A stretch of DNA of 64,000 bases from Euzebya rosea (GCF_003073135.1 NZ_PGDQ01000020.1:1-64000); one strand, 5' to 3'; positions 42,219-56,286 are shown, counted from the first letter of the stretch. Program-made: numbers and translations. The notes: generated from the sequence alone by a model not told the origin.

Positions 42219-43142
42219 CTAGACGAAGACGTCGGCGGCGAGGGCGAAGAACAGCAGGCCGAGGTAGGCGATGGAGAAGCGGAAGACCGCCATCGCGGGG
42301 CCGTGGACCTCGTCGTCCGCCTCGGCGCGCAGGCCGACGCGGTGCAACCGGAGGGTCAGCTGCGCGAAACGGATGCCCAGCAGCATCGCGATGACCATGT
42401 ACAGCGGTCCGGCACCGGCCACGAGGCCGAGCGCCAGGGAGAAGCCGACCATGATGAACGTGTAGCCCACGATCTGACGGGTCGTCTCCAGGGTCCCGGC
42501 GACGACGGGCAGCATCGGGAACGACGCGGCGGCGTAGTCCTCCTTGTAGCGCAGCGCGAGCGCCCAGAAGTGCGGGGGCGTCCACAGGAACACGATGGCG
42601 AACATCAACCACGGCACCAGCGACAGGTCGTTGGTGACCGCCGACCAGCCGGCCAGCACGGGCACGCAGCCCGCGGCGCCGCCGATGACGATGTTCTGGA
42701 CCGTCCGGGGCTTCAGGTAGGCGGTGTACACCAGCACGTAGAAGACGTTGGCGGCCAGCACCAGCAGCGCGGTCAGCAGGTTCGCCCACGCCCAGAGCAT
42801 CCCGAAGGAGATGACCTGCAGGAGGGCGGAGAAGACGATGGCGGCGCGCGGTTCGATGCGGTGGTTGGGCATCGGGCGGCGGCGCGTGCGGGCCATCAGC
42901 TTGTCGGCCTCGCGCTCGATGATGGAGTTGAACGCGTTGGCGCTGCACGCCCCGAGCGTCCCGCCGACCAGCGTGACGAACACCAGCCCGGCCGAGGGCA
43001 GCCCGTCGGCCGCGACGATCATGGCCGGCAGGGTCGTGACCAGCAGCAGCTCGACGATCCTCGGCTTGGTCAGCGCGACGTAGGCGCGGACGACGTCGCC
43101 GACGCTGGTGCCGGTGACCTCGGTGGTGGTGGAGGAGCTCAC
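42219..43142 (-). CDS. ctaB: Protoheme IX farnesyltransferase (heme O synthase)
   Basis: A polytopic UbiA-family enzyme that attaches a farnesyl group to heme B, forming heme O for cytochrome oxidase. It has 307 residues. [17 protein letters not shown] opens it; [22 protein letters not shown] holds the first Asp-rich motif (N-x3-D/E); [20 protein letters not shown] and [17 protein letters not shown] are family signatures. The GTG start overlaps the ctaA stop (GTGA). It ends at a repeat island. Confidence 0.95.
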   Translation of the reverse strand: MSSSTTTEVTGTSVGDVVRAYVALTKPRIVELLLVTTLPAMIVAADGLPSAGLVFVTLVGGTLGACSANAFNSIIEREADKLMARTRRRPMPNHRIEPRAAIVFSALLQVISFGMLWAWANLLTALLVLAANVFYVLVYTAYLKPRTVQNIVIGGAAGCVPVLAGWSAVTNDLSLVPWLMFAIVFLWTPPHFWALALRYKEDYAAASFPMLPVVAGTLETTRQIVGYTFIMVGFSLALGLVAGAGPLYMVIAMLLGIRFAQLTLRLHRVGLRAEADDEVHGPAMAVFRFSIAYLGLLFFALAADVFV

Positions 43143-44119
43143 GCGGGAACCTCGACGAGGGTGTCGGTGGTGACGTCGACGGCGGACTGCTCGTCGGCGC
43201 GGCACAGGCTGATCAGGACCATCACCATCGCGGCGAGGATCCACGAGGCCACGGCCAGGTGTGGGATGACGGACAGGAACGACAGCGACGACCACAGGTT
43301 GGCGACGCCGAGCAGGACCTGCAGGCCGGTCAGGGAGGCGGCGACCCGCGCCCAGGCCTGGGCCGCACCACCGATCCCCGCACGACGCATGCGACCGGCC
43401 GTCGCCATCGCCAAGCCGGCGACCACGAAGCCCAGGTACCGGTGGACGACGTTGACGGCCTCCGGCTCCATGGTGATCGGTCCGATGGAGAACAGCCCGA
43501 GCGCGGGGTCGTTGACGAAGGCCAGCCCGCCCATCACGCCGGTGAGGTGGCCGCCGACGAGGATCTGCAGCCACAGCACCCCGGTCACGACGGCGGCGAA
43601 GCGCCACATGCGCACGAGGCGCTCGGATCGGGACGGTCGGCGCAGGGGCTCCTGGGATCGCGCCGCGACGTGGACCAGCAGGGCCATGGTGGCGGTCCCG
43701 AGGCCGAGGTGGGTGGTGACCAGCTCGACCTTCACGAGGTTCCACACGACCAGGGCACCGAGGAGGGCCTGGACGTTGACGGCCACGGCGGCACCGACGA
43801 CGGGCCACAGCAGCCCCGGGGTCCGGCGATGGCGGGCCAGCACCCACACCAGCAACGCGGCGACCATCAGGCCGAGGACGCCGGCGACCAGGCGGTGGCT
43901 GTGCTCCAGCCACACGTTGATCCCCGACACCGAGCGACCGAGGCCGTCCACGGCGCTCACGTCGACGGGCGGCAGGAAGTCCCCGCCGCTGAAGCATCCG
44001 GGCCACGTCGGACAGGCAAGGCCGGAGTCGGTGGCACGGGTCGCACCGCCGATGGCGATCACCACGAGGGAGGTGATCGCGGCAACGACGGCGAGGCGGC
44101 GGAAGCCGGAAGAAGGCAT
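43139..44119 (-). CDS. ctaA: Heme A synthase
   Basis: A membrane oxidase that converts heme O to heme A. It has 326 residues and eight membrane segments. [19 protein letters not shown] is the first extracytoplasmic loop with the conserved Cys pair; [28 protein letters not shown] and [10 protein letters not shown] contain the heme-ligand histidines. The ATG at 44119 is chosen since the first helix starts there; an upstream in-frame start would add 25 residues. TAAACT on the minus strand near 44208 is a possible -10 box. Coupled to ctaB. Confidence 0.93.
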   Translation of the reverse strand: MPSSGFRRLAVVAAITSLVVIAIGGATRATDSGLACPTWPGCFSGGDFLPPVDVSAVDGLGRSVSGINVWLEHSHRLVAGVLGLMVAALLVWVLARHRRTPGLLWPVVGAAVAVNVQALLGALVVWNLVKVELVTTHLGLGTATMALLVHVAARSQEPLRRPSRSERLVRMWRFAAVVTGVLWLQILVGGHLTGVMGGLAFVNDPALGLFSIGPITMEPEAVNVVHRYLGFVVAGLAMATAGRMRRAGIGGAAQAWARVAASLTGLQVLLGVANLWSSLSFLSVIPHLAVASWILAAMVMVLISLCRADEQSAVDVTTDTLVEVPA

Positions 44120-44322
44120 GGCAGGCGTGTCAGGCACGATGAGGAAGCGTCCCCGGGTCGGGATGGCGGCCGGCGGAGGGGGCACGCGGGCCACGGGGGA
44201 CGTCGGAGTTTACGCCCTCCGGGCGTGTCGGCCCCAACCCGAACACGGTGGGTCGGACAACAAACCCGCGCGCGCACGCCCGGACGGGTGTCGCCCGAGG
44301 TGTCGGTCGCCCACCCGACCGG

Positions 44323-44339
44323 ATAGCCTGCCCCATGTG
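44323..44339 (+). promoter_or_regulatory. Probable leaderless promoter of tkt
   Basis: TAGCCT at 44323-44328 has the TANNNT form of actinobacterial -10 boxes and ends 8 nt before the GTG start at 44337. There is no Shine-Dalgarno sequence between them. This spacing is typical of leaderless mRNAs in actinobacteria, where GTG starts are used efficiently. Confidence 0.5.
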
Positions 44340-46328
44340 ACCGACAACGACTCCCTTGCCGTCAGCGCCATCCGTGCCCTGTCCATCGACGCCGTCGAGC
44401 GGGCCAACTCCGGGCATCCCGGTGCCCCGATGGGCCTTGCGCCGCTGACCCACACGCTCTTCACGAAGCACCTGGTGCACAACCCCAGCAACCCGAACTG
44501 GATCGACCGCGACCGGTTCGTGCTGTCCTGTGGCCACGCGTCCATGCTGCTGTACTCCACGTTGCACCTCACGGGCTACGACGTGTCGATGGAGGACATC
44601 AAGAACTTCCGGCAGCTGGAGTCGCGCACACCGGGTCACCCCGAGTCCTTCGCCACCCCCGGCGTGGAGACCACCACGGGGCCGCTGGGCCAGGGTGTCG
44701 CCAACGGTGTCGGGTTCGCGCTTGCCGAGAAGATGCTGGCCGCCCGGTTCAACACCGAGGACACCACGATCGTCGACCACCGCACCTGGGTGCTGGCCTC
44801 CGACGGTGACCTCATGGAGGGCGTGGCCGCCGAGGCGTGCTCGCTGGCCGGCCACCTCGGCCTGGACAAGCTGATCGTCTTCTGGGACGACAACGAGATC
44901 ACCCTCGACGGCCCGGCCTCCTGGTCGTTCTCCACCGAGGACGTCGTCAAGCGCTTCGAGGCCTACGGCTGGCGCACCCTGGAGGTCGCCGACGGCAACG
45001 ACCTCGGTGCGCTGGACAAGGCGATGGAGGAGGCCAAGCAGTCCGACGGCCGCCCGACCCTCGTCCGCGTTCGCACCACCATCGGCTACGGCGCCCCCAC
45101 CAAGGCCGGCACCGCCAAGGCCCACGGCTCGCCGCTCGGCGCGGAGGAGGCCTCGGCCGCCAAGGCGGCCTACGGCTGGACCCACGAGCCCTTCGAGGTG
45201 CCCGACGAGGTCTACCAGGCCGCCAGCCAGGTCGAGCGCGGCAAGGTCGCCGAGGAGGCGTGGAACACCCTCTACGCCAGCTACGAGGAGGCCCACCCCG
45301 ACCTCGCGGAGGAGCTTGAGCGGGCGTTCGCCGGCGAGCTCGCCGAGGACTGGGACGCCGCCCTGCCCGAGTTCGACGACGGCCACAGCGAGGCCACCCG
45401 GTCCACGAGCGGCGCGGTCATCCAGCGCCTCGCGGCCACGGTGCCCGAGCTGATCGGCGGCTCGGCGGACCTCGCCGGCTCCAACAAGACGATGATCGAG
45501 AGCTCCGGCGCGGTCACCCGTGACCTGTTCGCCGCGCGCAACATCAACTACGGCGTGCGCGAGCACGCGATGGCCGGCATGGCCAACGGCATGGTGCTGC
45601 ACGGTGGCGTCCGGCCGTTCATCGGCACGTTCCTGACCTTCAGCGACTACATGCGCGGCTCGATGCGCCTCTCGGCCCTCTCCGGCCTCGGCGTGATCTA
45701 CGTGTTCACCCACGACTCGATCGGCCTGGGCGAGGACGGCCCGACCCACCAGCCCATCGAGCACATCGCGTCGCTGCGCACCATCCCGAACCTGCGGGTC
45801 ATCCGCCCGGCCGACGCCCGCGAGACCGTGGGTGCCTGGCTCGAGGCCGTGCAGCGCACCGACGGACCGACGGCGCTGGCCCTGTCCCGGCAGGACCTGC
45901 CGGTGCTCACCGGGTCCTCCGCCGACCAGGTCAGCATGGGTGCCTACGCCCTCAACGACGTCGCAGACCCCGACATCGTGCTCGTCGGTACCGGCAGCGA
46001 GGTCCAGCTGTGCGTCGCGGCCGCGGAGAAGCTGGCCGAGGAGGACGACCTGGCCGTCCGGGTCGTGTCCATGCCCTGCATGGAGCTGCTGGCCGACGGC
46101 GACCCCGACTACGCCGACGAGCTGCTCGGTGGCGGCGACGCCCCCGTGCTGTCGGTCGAGGCCGGCGTCAGCTTCGGCTGGGAGCGCTGGGCCGACGACC
46201 ACGTCGCCATGGACGACTTCGGTGCATCGGCCCCGGCCGAGGTGCTGTTCGAGGAGTTCGGTTTCACCCCCGCTGCGGTCGCCGACGCCGCCCGGGACCT
46301 GCTCGAGGAATGGGAGGACGACGAATGA
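44337..46328 (+). CDS. tkt: Transketolase
   Basis: A thiamine-diphosphate enzyme of the non-oxidative pentose phosphate pathway that moves two-carbon units between sugars. It has 663 residues. [12 protein letters not shown] and [12 protein letters not shown] are conserved; [13 protein letters not shown] through [10 protein letters not shown] binds the ThDP pyrophosphate and Mg; [12 protein letters not shown] contains the catalytic Glu, and [18 protein letters not shown] is the C-half signature. The GTG at 44337 is likely leaderless. tal follows with an ATGA overlap. Confidence 0.97.
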   Translation: MTDNDSLAVSAIRALSIDAVERANSGHPGAPMGLAPLTHTLFTKHLVHNPSNPNWIDRDRFVLSCGHASMLLYSTLHLTGYDVSMEDIKNFRQLESRTPGHPESFATPGVETTTGPLGQGVANGVGFALAEKMLAARFNTEDTTIVDHRTWVLASDGDLMEGVAAEACSLAGHLGLDKLIVFWDDNEITLDGPASWSFSTEDVVKRFEAYGWRTLEVADGNDLGALDKAMEEAKQSDGRPTLVRVRTTIGYGAPTKAGTAKAHGSPLGAEEASAAKAAYGWTHEPFEVPDEVYQAASQVERGKVAEEAWNTLYASYEEAHPDLAEELERAFAGELAEDWDAALPEFDDGHSEATRSTSGAVIQRLAATVPELIGGSADLAGSNKTMIESSGAVTRDLFAARNINYGVREHAMAGMANGMVLHGGVRPFIGTFLTFSDYMRGSMRLSALSGLGVIYVFTHDSIGLGEDGPTHQPIEHIASLRTIPNLRVIRPADARETVGAWLEAVQRTDGPTALALSRQDLPVLTGSSADQVSMGAYALNDVADPDIVLVGTGSEVQLCVAAAEKLAEEDDLAVRVVSMPCMELLADGDPDYADELLGGGDAPVLSVEAGVSFGWERWADDHVAMDDFGASAPAEVLFEEFGFTPAAVADAARDLLEEWEDDE

Positions 46329-47416
46329 GCGACAAGAACCCGCTTCAGAAGATCCACGACGCCGGCCAGGCGATCTGGCTGGACTCGATCAAGCGGTCCT
46401 ACCTGGGCGAAGGCGCCTACCTGGACACGCTGATCAGCGCCGGTGAGATCCATGGCCTGACGTCCAACCCGGCGATCTTCGCCAAGGCCGTCGCCGAGGA
46501 CGACACCTACGACGCGCAGGTCGACCCGATGGTCGAGCAGGGCGCGGACGCCCGCGAGATCCTGTGGGCCGTCATGAAGGACGACATCGTGGCCGCCTGC
46601 GACCAGTTCGCAGCCGTGTACGAGTCCTCCGACGGTGCCGACGGCTACGTCTCCATCGAGGTCGACCCGGCCCACGCGTTCGACACCGAGCGCACCGTGT
46701 CGGAGGCCCTGTCGCTGTGGCAGGAGATCGACCGTCCCAACCTGATGGTCAAGGTGCCGGGCACCGAGCCGGGCCTGGCCGCCATCACCCGCCTCATCGG
46801 CGAGGGCCTGAACGTCAACGTCACGCTGCTGTTCAGCGTCGACCGCCACCGTGCGGTCATGGACGCCTACATGGCGGGCCTGGAACGTCGTCGCGACGCC
46901 GGCGGCAAGCTGGACCACATCGCCAGCGTGGCGTCGTTCTTCGTCTCCCGCGTGGACGCGAAGGTCGACGGCCTGCTGCCCGAGGGGCACGAGCTCCGCG
47001 GCAAGGTTGCGATCGCCAACGCCCGCGCGGCGTACGGCGCGTTCCTGGAGGTCACGGCATCCGAGCGCTGGCAGTCACTGGCTGCCGACGGCGCCAAGCC
47101 GCAGCGGCCGCTGTGGGCGTCGACGTCCACCAAGGACCCGTCGTTGCCCGACACCCTGTACGTCGACGAGCTCGTCGGCCCGCAGACCGTCAACACCGTG
47201 CCCGAAGCGACCATGGACGCCACGCGCGACCACGGCGCCGAGCCCACCGACAACCTGAACGGTCGGGTCGAGGAGGCGCTGGCGCTGCTGGCACGCCTGC
47301 CCGAGCTGGGCGTTGACCTCGGCCAGGTCACCAAGGAGCTGGAGACCGAGGGTGTGGAGAAGTTCGTCGACAGCTTCGAGGAGGCCGTCGCGACCGTCGC
47401 CGGCGCCGCCGACTAG
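46325..47416 (+). CDS. tal: Transaldolase
   Basis: Transfers a dihydroxyacetone unit via a lysine Schiff base. It has 363 residues, the size of the TalAB-type subfamily in actinobacteria. [13 protein letters not shown] and [12 protein letters not shown] start the barrel; [15 protein letters not shown] holds the Schiff-base lysine; [13 protein letters not shown] and [12 protein letters not shown] are family motifs. The ATG overlaps the tkt stop. The usual actinobacterial order tkt-tal is kept, but zwf is not downstream. Confidence 0.96.
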   Translation: MSDKNPLQKIHDAGQAIWLDSIKRSYLGEGAYLDTLISAGEIHGLTSNPAIFAKAVAEDDTYDAQVDPMVEQGADAREILWAVMKDDIVAACDQFAAVYESSDGADGYVSIEVDPAHAFDTERTVSEALSLWQEIDRPNLMVKVPGTEPGLAAITRLIGEGLNVNVTLLFSVDRHRAVMDAYMAGLERRRDAGGKLDHIASVASFFVSRVDAKVDGLLPEGHELRGKVAIANARAAYGAFLEVTASERWQSLAADGAKPQRPLWASTSTKDPSLPDTLYVDELVGPQTVNTVPEATMDATRDHGAEPTDNLNGRVEEALALLARLPELGVDLGQVTKELETEGVEKFVDSFEEAVATVAGAAD

Positions 47417-47441
47417 GCGACCACGGCCACACGGAGCACCG

Positions 47442-48620
47442 TCATCGAGGCGGGTCGGGCACCAGCTCGGCCCGCCTCGTGCGTTGCCGAGGCGGTGGCG
47501 GCAGGACGGCGGTCGCAGGATCCGGCGCGGGCCAGGCCGGTCGGGCTGGGGGCGCGTCCGGCTGCGGCGCCGCGTCTCCGGACCTGCGCCGGCCCACGAG
47601 CAGGCCGAGCACGGCGAGGATCGCCAGCAGGCCGAGCCCACCGCCGACGCGGGCCGCGGTCGGGAGCCCGCTGGAGGGGGTCGTCGACTCGGCGGCCACC
47701 GCCTCGGCGACCTCGCCCGCCGAGGGGAAGGTCAGTCGTGCCGTTGCCATGCGTTCCACGAGGCCCGACCGTAGCGTCATGTCGGCCCGCCACGGCCCGT
47801 CCGGAAGCGCGGCCCCGAGTCGTGCGGTGACGGTCCCCTCCTCCCCCGGTGGCAGGGTCGTGCCGAGCGCCACGTCGAAGGGCCCTGCGGTGGTCCCCCC
47901 GGGTCCGTCGGCGAGCTGCAGCTCCCCCGACAGGTCGATCGCGCGACCGCCGGTGTTGCGGACCAGCGTGTCCAGTCCGGGCCGACCGTCGTCGTCACGG
48001 GCCGGAAGGATGGAGACGATCTCGAAGTCGATGGGTGGGGCGCCGCCCGGGCCCACGGAGAGGTAGACACGCAGCCCGACACGGGTGGCGACCTGGACCC
48101 CATCGACGTCGCCGCCGGGCAGGCGTTCGGCGAAGACGACCGCGTAGTGCTCGCCGCGTGTCGCATCGGCCGGGACGTCGATCCGCATCGCCACCTCGGC
48201 ACGTTCGCCGGGCTGGAGGGTCAACGCGGACGGCTCGACGGTGATCCACGTCGCCAGCTCGTTCCGGCGCCTGCCGGCGTCGGCGACGAAGGCATCGTCG
48301 CGGATGTCGGCGGCGACAGGGTAGAGCTCGACGTCGAACGGGGTCGGCTCGCCGTTGCTGACCTCGAACCGACGCTCGATCGTCGTGGCGGGCGGCAGGT
48401 GGTCGATGACGTACACCTGGGCTCGCGGGTCGTCGACGAGGTCGGCGGGCGCTTCGAGCAGTCGCACGCCGATGCCCGGCGGGGGCAGGTCCTGCGCCGA
48501 GGAGGAACCTCCCGGCAGGAACGACGTCAGCAGCACCACGAGGACCAGCAGGGCCCCGTGCAGGGACCGTGCGGTCACCGACGCCGCGCGGGCGGGGGTG
48601 CTGGGGTTGGGGTGCGGCAC
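47442..48620 (-). CDS. DUF916 (WxL-interacting protein)-like membrane-anchored protein, copy 1
   Basis: A 392-residue exported protein. Residues 1-42 are a signal peptide ending SSAQD; residues about 48-325 form two Ig-like beta domains (GIGVRLLEAPADLVDDPRAQVYVIDHL, then LTLQPGERAEVAMRIDVP and FAERLPGG; a second with NTGGRAIDLSGEL and PDGPWRADMTL); one membrane helix (about 335-357) and a Pro/Arg tail follow. This is the layout of Firmicutes WxL-interacting proteins: signal, DUF916, a second beta domain, TM anchor. It is close to copy 2 at 49330-50616. Preceded by a small secreted WxL-like gene. Family assignment is by architecture, not by search. Confidence 0.72.
   Translation of the reverse strand: MPHPNPSTPARAASVTARSLHGALLVLVVLLTSFLPGGSSSAQDLPPPGIGVRLLEAPADLVDDPRAQVYVIDHLPPATTIERRFEVSNGEPTPFDVELYPVAADIRDDAFVADAGRRRNELATWITVEPSALTLQPGERAEVAMRIDVPADATRGEHYAVVFAERLPGGDVDGVQVATRVGLRVYLSVGPGGAPPIDFEIVSILPARDDDGRPGLDTLVRNTGGRAIDLSGELQLADGPGGTTAGPFDVALGTTLPPGEEGTVTARLGAALPDGPWRADMTLRSGLVERMATARLTFPSAGEVAEAVAAESTTPSSGLPTAARVGGGLGLLAILAVLGLLVGRRRSGDAAPQPDAPPARPAWPAPDPATAVLPPPPRQRTRRAELVPDPPR
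47446..47479. terminator. Hairpin between convergent tal and DUF916-like gene
   Basis: CGAGGCGGG (47446-47454) pairs perfectly with CCCGCCTCG (47471-47479) across a 16-nt loop. It overlaps the last codons of the minus-strand DUF916-like gene and lies 30 bp after the tal stop, so it may end both transcripts. There is no T-tract. Confidence 0.5.
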
Positions 48621-48685
48621 GGGCCCGTTCTACCTGTCGTGTCCACGAGGGCCGAGCAGGAGCGGCGGCGCCAGCGGATCGGCGC

Positions 48686-49234
48686 TCAGTTGATCGAGGT
48701 CGTCAGGGTGCCGGTGTAGTCGCCGGGGCTCTTGCCCGTGATCGGCACGGTGATGGTGCCGTTGATGGTGTAGCTGCTGGCCCCGAGCCCCAGGCCCAGG
48801 CCGATGGCGACGATGGCGTTGCCGCTCAGGGCACCGCCGGCCCGGAGGATGCCGGGCGCGGCGCTGCCGCCGCCCGTGGTGGCCGAGGTCGACAACCAGA
48901 TCATCCCGGCGTTGCTGATGGTGTTGGCACCGCTGGTCAGGTCCGAGGACGTCGCGGTGGCGGTGAAGACCCCCGGCAGGGCGCGGCCGTCGGTGATGAC
49001 GATGCCGTTGACGGGGATCGTGGCGGTCACCCCGGACGTCGAGGTCACGTCGGTCGTCGCGCTCGCCGCAGCGGGTGCGTCGATGGACAGGGTGCCGGAG
49101 TTGGTCAGGGAGAGCGTCAGGGCAGTGGTGTCGGCGCCGACCGGCAGGACCGTACCGGCACCCACGAGCGCGGCAGCCGCGACGAACGCGACGGCGGGGC
49201 GACGGATGGCAGCACCTGGCGAGAACGTCCTCAT
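48686..49234 (-). CDS. Small secreted WxL-like beta-sandwich protein, copy 1
   Basis: A 182-residue secreted protein from ATG 49234; signal peptide to about residue 34 (VLPVGAD). The mature part is Thr/Ser/Gly-rich and follows the WxL-domain plan: SLTNSGTLSIDAP, IVITDGRALPGVFTATATSSDLTSG, then MIWLSTSATTGG, and a closing TITVPITGKSPGDYTGTLTTSI. The WxL tryptophan position reads VFT here, but the sister protein has GWTA at the same place. Followed by a DUF916-like gene in the same direction, as in WxL operons. Likely surface-bound via its partner. Confidence 0.68.
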   Translation of the reverse strand: MRTFSPGAAIRRPAVAFVAAAALVGAGTVLPVGADTTALTLSLTNSGTLSIDAPAAASATTDVTSTSGVTATIPVNGIVITDGRALPGVFTATATSSDLTSGANTISNAGMIWLSTSATTGGGSAAPGILRAGGALSGNAIVAIGLGLGLGASSYTINGTITVPITGKSPGDYTGTLTTSIN

Positions 49235-49329
49235 CAGGATCTGATCGGCCGGTACGGGCCGGTCCTGAGCCGTCTCGGCGAAGGATCTCGGTTCGTGTTC
49301 GGGCCAGTGACGCCGAAGCGCCGCGGCCA

Positions 49330-50616
49330 TCAGCCGCGATCGTCCCCGGAGGTGGGCGGCATGGAGCGGGGCGGCGTGGCGGAGGGTGACATCGGCGGCG
49401 GCGGTGCCGACGCTGCGGACCGGGCGCGACCCGGTGGTGGGGGTGGCGGCGACTCGAGGGGCGGGGCCGCGGCGGACGGTGCCCCCGGGGGCGGCGGTGG
49501 CGGCGTCCGACCGGGGCGCCCGGGGGCCTCCCAGCCAGCGGGTGCCGAATCGCTCCCGGCGGCCCGGCCGGGCCGATCCGTCGAGGGTCCGGGCGTCGGT
49601 TCGCGTCCGGACCGACGGCGCCCCAGCCACACGGCGAGCGCAACGAGCAGCAGGAGCAACAGGCCCAGCCCGACGGCCACGACGGGTACCCGTGGGCTGT
49701 CGTCGTCCTCGGGGTCGACCACGACCGCGTCCTGTGGGGCACCTTCGGCCCCGGCCTCGTCGGGGAAGTCCAGCCGGGCGGTCGCCTCGCGGACCAGCGT
49801 GCCCGAGGTCAACGTCAGGCGGACTTCCCATGGTCCGCTGGGGATGGCGTCGTCGAGCTCCACGTCGAGGTCCACCGTCGTCGACGGGGCCAGCGTCGTG
49901 CCGGGCGTCACCTGGTAGGGGCCGGCGGTCAGGCCAGCGGGCCCCTGGTCGAGGCGCAGCTCGCCGCTGAAGTCCAGCGCCCGCCCGCCGGTGTTGGTGA
50001 CCTCGGCACGGACGACGCGCACGCCGTCGTCCCGGGTCGCGCCCGTCAGGGAGTCGATGCGGAAGTCGGTGGCCGGCTCCCCGCCGGGGCCGACCGACAG
50101 GTAGACCCGGATGCCGACGCGGGCGGCGACGCCGAGCTCGCCTTCCGCCACGTCGGTGGGTGGGCCGCGCTCGGCGAGCACGACGCCGTAGCGTTCGCCT
50201 TCCACGGCGTCGGGGGGGACGTCGATCCGCAGCGTGGCCGTGGCGGTGCCACGCGGGGCGACCCGTACGGTCGGCGGGTCGACGGTGATCCAGGAGGACA
50301 GCTCGTTGCCCTCGCGTCCGGCACCGGGGACGAAGGCGTCGCCGACGATCTCGGCGGCCACCGGGTACAGCTCGAGGAGCGATTCGGTGTCGTAGCCGTT
50401 GGTGACCTCGAAGTCGCGCTCGATGGTGGTGCCGGGTGCGACGTGGTCGATCACGTAGGACAGGGCCCGGGGGTCATCGACTCGGTCGGCCGGTGCCTCC
50501 AGCAGGCGGATGCCGAGGCCGTCCCTGACGTCCTGGGCAGACGCACCGGTGACGGCCAGGAGGGCGAGCAGCAGGACACCCAGCAGGCGGGGCAGCAGCA
50601 TCGATCGGGTCCGCAT
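49330..50616 (-). CDS. DUF916 (WxL-interacting protein)-like membrane-anchored protein, copy 2
   Basis: Paralogue of the gene at 47442-48620, 428 residues. Signal peptide to about residue 28 (VTGASAQD); beta domains with GLGIRLLEAPADRVDDPRAL, VIDHVAPGTTIERDFEV, VAPRGTATATLRIDVPP and NTGGRALDFSGEL; one membrane helix (about 325-346, VVAVGLGLLLLLLVALAVWLG) and a long cytoplasmic Pro-rich tail with PPPPPPG blocks. ATG 50616 is chosen for the signal peptide. It is separated from the upstream small gene by a 14-bp hairpin. Confidence 0.72.
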   Translation of the reverse strand: MRTRSMLLPRLLGVLLLALLAVTGASAQDVRDGLGIRLLEAPADRVDDPRALSYVIDHVAPGTTIERDFEVTNGYDTESLLELYPVAAEIVGDAFVPGAGREGNELSSWITVDPPTVRVAPRGTATATLRIDVPPDAVEGERYGVVLAERGPPTDVAEGELGVAARVGIRVYLSVGPGGEPATDFRIDSLTGATRDDGVRVVRAEVTNTGGRALDFSGELRLDQGPAGLTAGPYQVTPGTTLAPSTTVDLDVELDDAIPSGPWEVRLTLTSGTLVREATARLDFPDEAGAEGAPQDAVVVDPEDDDSPRVPVVAVGLGLLLLLLVALAVWLGRRRSGREPTPGPSTDRPGRAAGSDSAPAGWEAPGRPGRTPPPPPPGAPSAAAPPLESPPPPPPGRARSAASAPPPPMSPSATPPRSMPPTSGDDRG

Positions 50617-50636
50617 CGGGGCTGACCATAACTGGC

Positions 50637-50672
50637 GCAGCCGGCCCCGGGGATGGAACCGGGGCCGGCTGC
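50637..50672 (-). terminator. 14-bp perfect hairpin between small WxL-like gene and DUF916-like gene
   Basis: GCAGCCGGCCCCGG (50637-50650) pairs with CCGGGGCCGGCTGC (50659-50672), with an 8-nt loop. It lies 46 bp after the stop of the small secreted gene and 21 bp before the next start. No T-tract follows, so it may be a partial terminator or mRNA-stabilising hairpin that makes the secreted protein more abundant than its anchor. Confidence 0.65.
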
Positions 50673-50717
50673 GGGCCGTCGACATGTGTGCGGCGTGTCG
50701 CTCGCTGGGCGGTGGGG

Positions 50718-51242
50718 CTAGGAGATCGTGGTGGTCAGGGTGCCGGTGTACTCACCGGCACGGGCGGTGACCGGGACGGGGACGGTGATCGCGCCGTCGA
50801 CCGTGAAGGCGCCGGGGCTGAGGAGCGGAGCCCCCACGGCGATGACCGAGGAGACACCGAGCGACCCGCCCGCAGGCAGGCTGATGGCCGCCTGCTCATC
50901 GTGCGGGGTGATGGAGTCGGTGCCCCAGAGCAGGCTCGCGGCCAGGATCGTCTCACCGGTCTCGTCCCCACCGCCGGTGGTCAGGTCCGTTGCGCTTGCG
51001 GTTGCGGTCCAGCCGAGCAACGACCCCCGCTCGTCGGCGATGGCGACCGATGGGACGTCGACGGTCACGACGCTGTTGACCGCACCGCTCCCGGTGACGG
51101 TGTCGGGTGCGTCGATCGTCAGGTTGCCCCCGGCGATGGTGACGGTGATGGTGGTTTCGTCAGCGCCGCTCGGACCGGCCACGAAGGCCAGCATGGAGGC
51201 AGCAGCGACGGTGGCGGCGATCAGGGGGCGGCGACGGATCAT
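50718..51242 (-). CDS. Small secreted WxL-like beta-sandwich protein, copy 2
   Basis: A 174-residue secreted protein; GAGGA site and ATG 51242, signal peptide ending GPSGAD at about residue 28. It starts ETTITVTIAGGNLTIDAPDTV and has VAIADERGSLLGWTATASATDLT, which matches the GWTVTVSATDFT-like core of WxL domains, then ASLLWGTDS, and closes with TVDGAITVPVPVTARAGEYTGTLTTTI, the usual WxL-domain end. First gene of the four-gene block and paralogue of 48686-49234. Confidence 0.72.
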   Translation of the reverse strand: MIRRRPLIAATVAAASMLAFVAGPSGADETTITVTIAGGNLTIDAPDTVTGSGAVNSVVTVDVPSVAIADERGSLLGWTATASATDLTTGGGDETGETILAASLLWGTDSITPHDEQAAISLPAGGSLGVSSVIAVGAPLLSPGAFTVDGAITVPVPVTARAGEYTGTLTTTIS

Positions 51243-51346
51243 GGGGGGGTTCCTCGGGTGACGTACGTGTGGTGACACCCTCTGCATCGCCGCGTTACGT
51301 AGAGGAGTTGATGGTCCATCGGAGTCATTAATCGCCCGCAGAGGAA

Positions 51347-51928
51347 CTAGTCAGCCCATCGGATGATCTCGTCCAGGTCGTCTCGCGGCCGGTTCTGCGA
51401 CCCCGGCCGGCCGTCCTCGACGGGATGTCCCAGCGTCACGAGGCCGATCGGGTCCCAAGCCCGGGGGACCCCCGCTGCGCCCCGCAGCACCTGGCTGTCG
51501 ACGGCGAGGAACCCGGCGCCGAGCCCCTCCTCGACGGCCGCGAGGAGCAGCATGCCGAAGGCGGCCCCACCATCGACCCACGGGAACGGCACCGACCAGC
51601 CCTGGGGGCCGACCGATGCGGACTTGTCGGGTTCGGCGTAGCGACGGTCGTAGGCCCCGGTGTCCACGCAGGGGATCACGTGCACGGGTGCCACCGACAG
51701 CCACGGCTGGAGGCCACGCGCCACGTGCTCGGGTTCGCCGCACGCGTCGGCGATCCGCTGTCGGGGTTCCTGGTCAACGGCGACGACGAACCGCTGGGGC
51801 TGGCTGAAGCCAGCGCTCGGTCCCCGGCGTGCGGTGTCGAGGACCCGGCGCAGCACGACCGGGTCGACCGGGTCCGGTCGGTAGCGCCGCACCATCCGGC
51901 GGCGACGCACGACCTCGGTGAACTCCAT
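51347..51928 (-). CDS. Nitroreductase-family FMN oxidoreductase
   Basis: A 193-residue flavoprotein. RRRRMVRRYRPDPVD at the start and ARRGPSAGFSQPQRFVVV-like region are FMN-binding signatures; VDGGAAFGMLLLAAVEEGLGAGF is the dimer helix and GLVTLGHP the closing strand. Such enzymes reduce nitro, quinone or dehalogenation substrates, or process F420/FMN; the exact substrate is not evident. AGGAGC site and ATG start, 27 bp downstream of gyrA on the same strand. Confidence 0.88.
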   Translation of the reverse strand: MEFTEVVRRRRMVRRYRPDPVDPVVLRRVLDTARRGPSAGFSQPQRFVVAVDQEPRQRIADACGEPEHVARGLQPWLSVAPVHVIPCVDTGAYDRRYAEPDKSASVGPQGWSVPFPWVDGGAAFGMLLLAAVEEGLGAGFLAVDSQVLRGAAGVPRAWDPIGLVTLGHPVEDGRPGSQNRPRDDLDEIIRWAD

Positions 51929-51955
51929 GGCATGTGCTCCTGTCGTGCAGCCGGG

Positions 51956-55591
<3,636 letters not shown>

Positions 55592-55701
55592 GGGCCCCAG
55601 TGTGGCAAGCGGGTGCGACATCGCCGGGCAGGCGGTGCGTGCCCGGACCGACCACGCGACCGACCACGCGACCGGTCACCGGACCGGTGCGGACGAGCCG
55701 G

Positions 55702-56282
<581 letters not shown>

Positions 56283-56286
<4 letters not shown>

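Noticed and set aside
41688-44336. Long open frame running from the repeat island through ctaB/ctaA (antisense) into tkt
   Set aside because: The upstream part is repeat-derived and antisense to clear membrane genes; tkt homology begins only at the GTG 44337.
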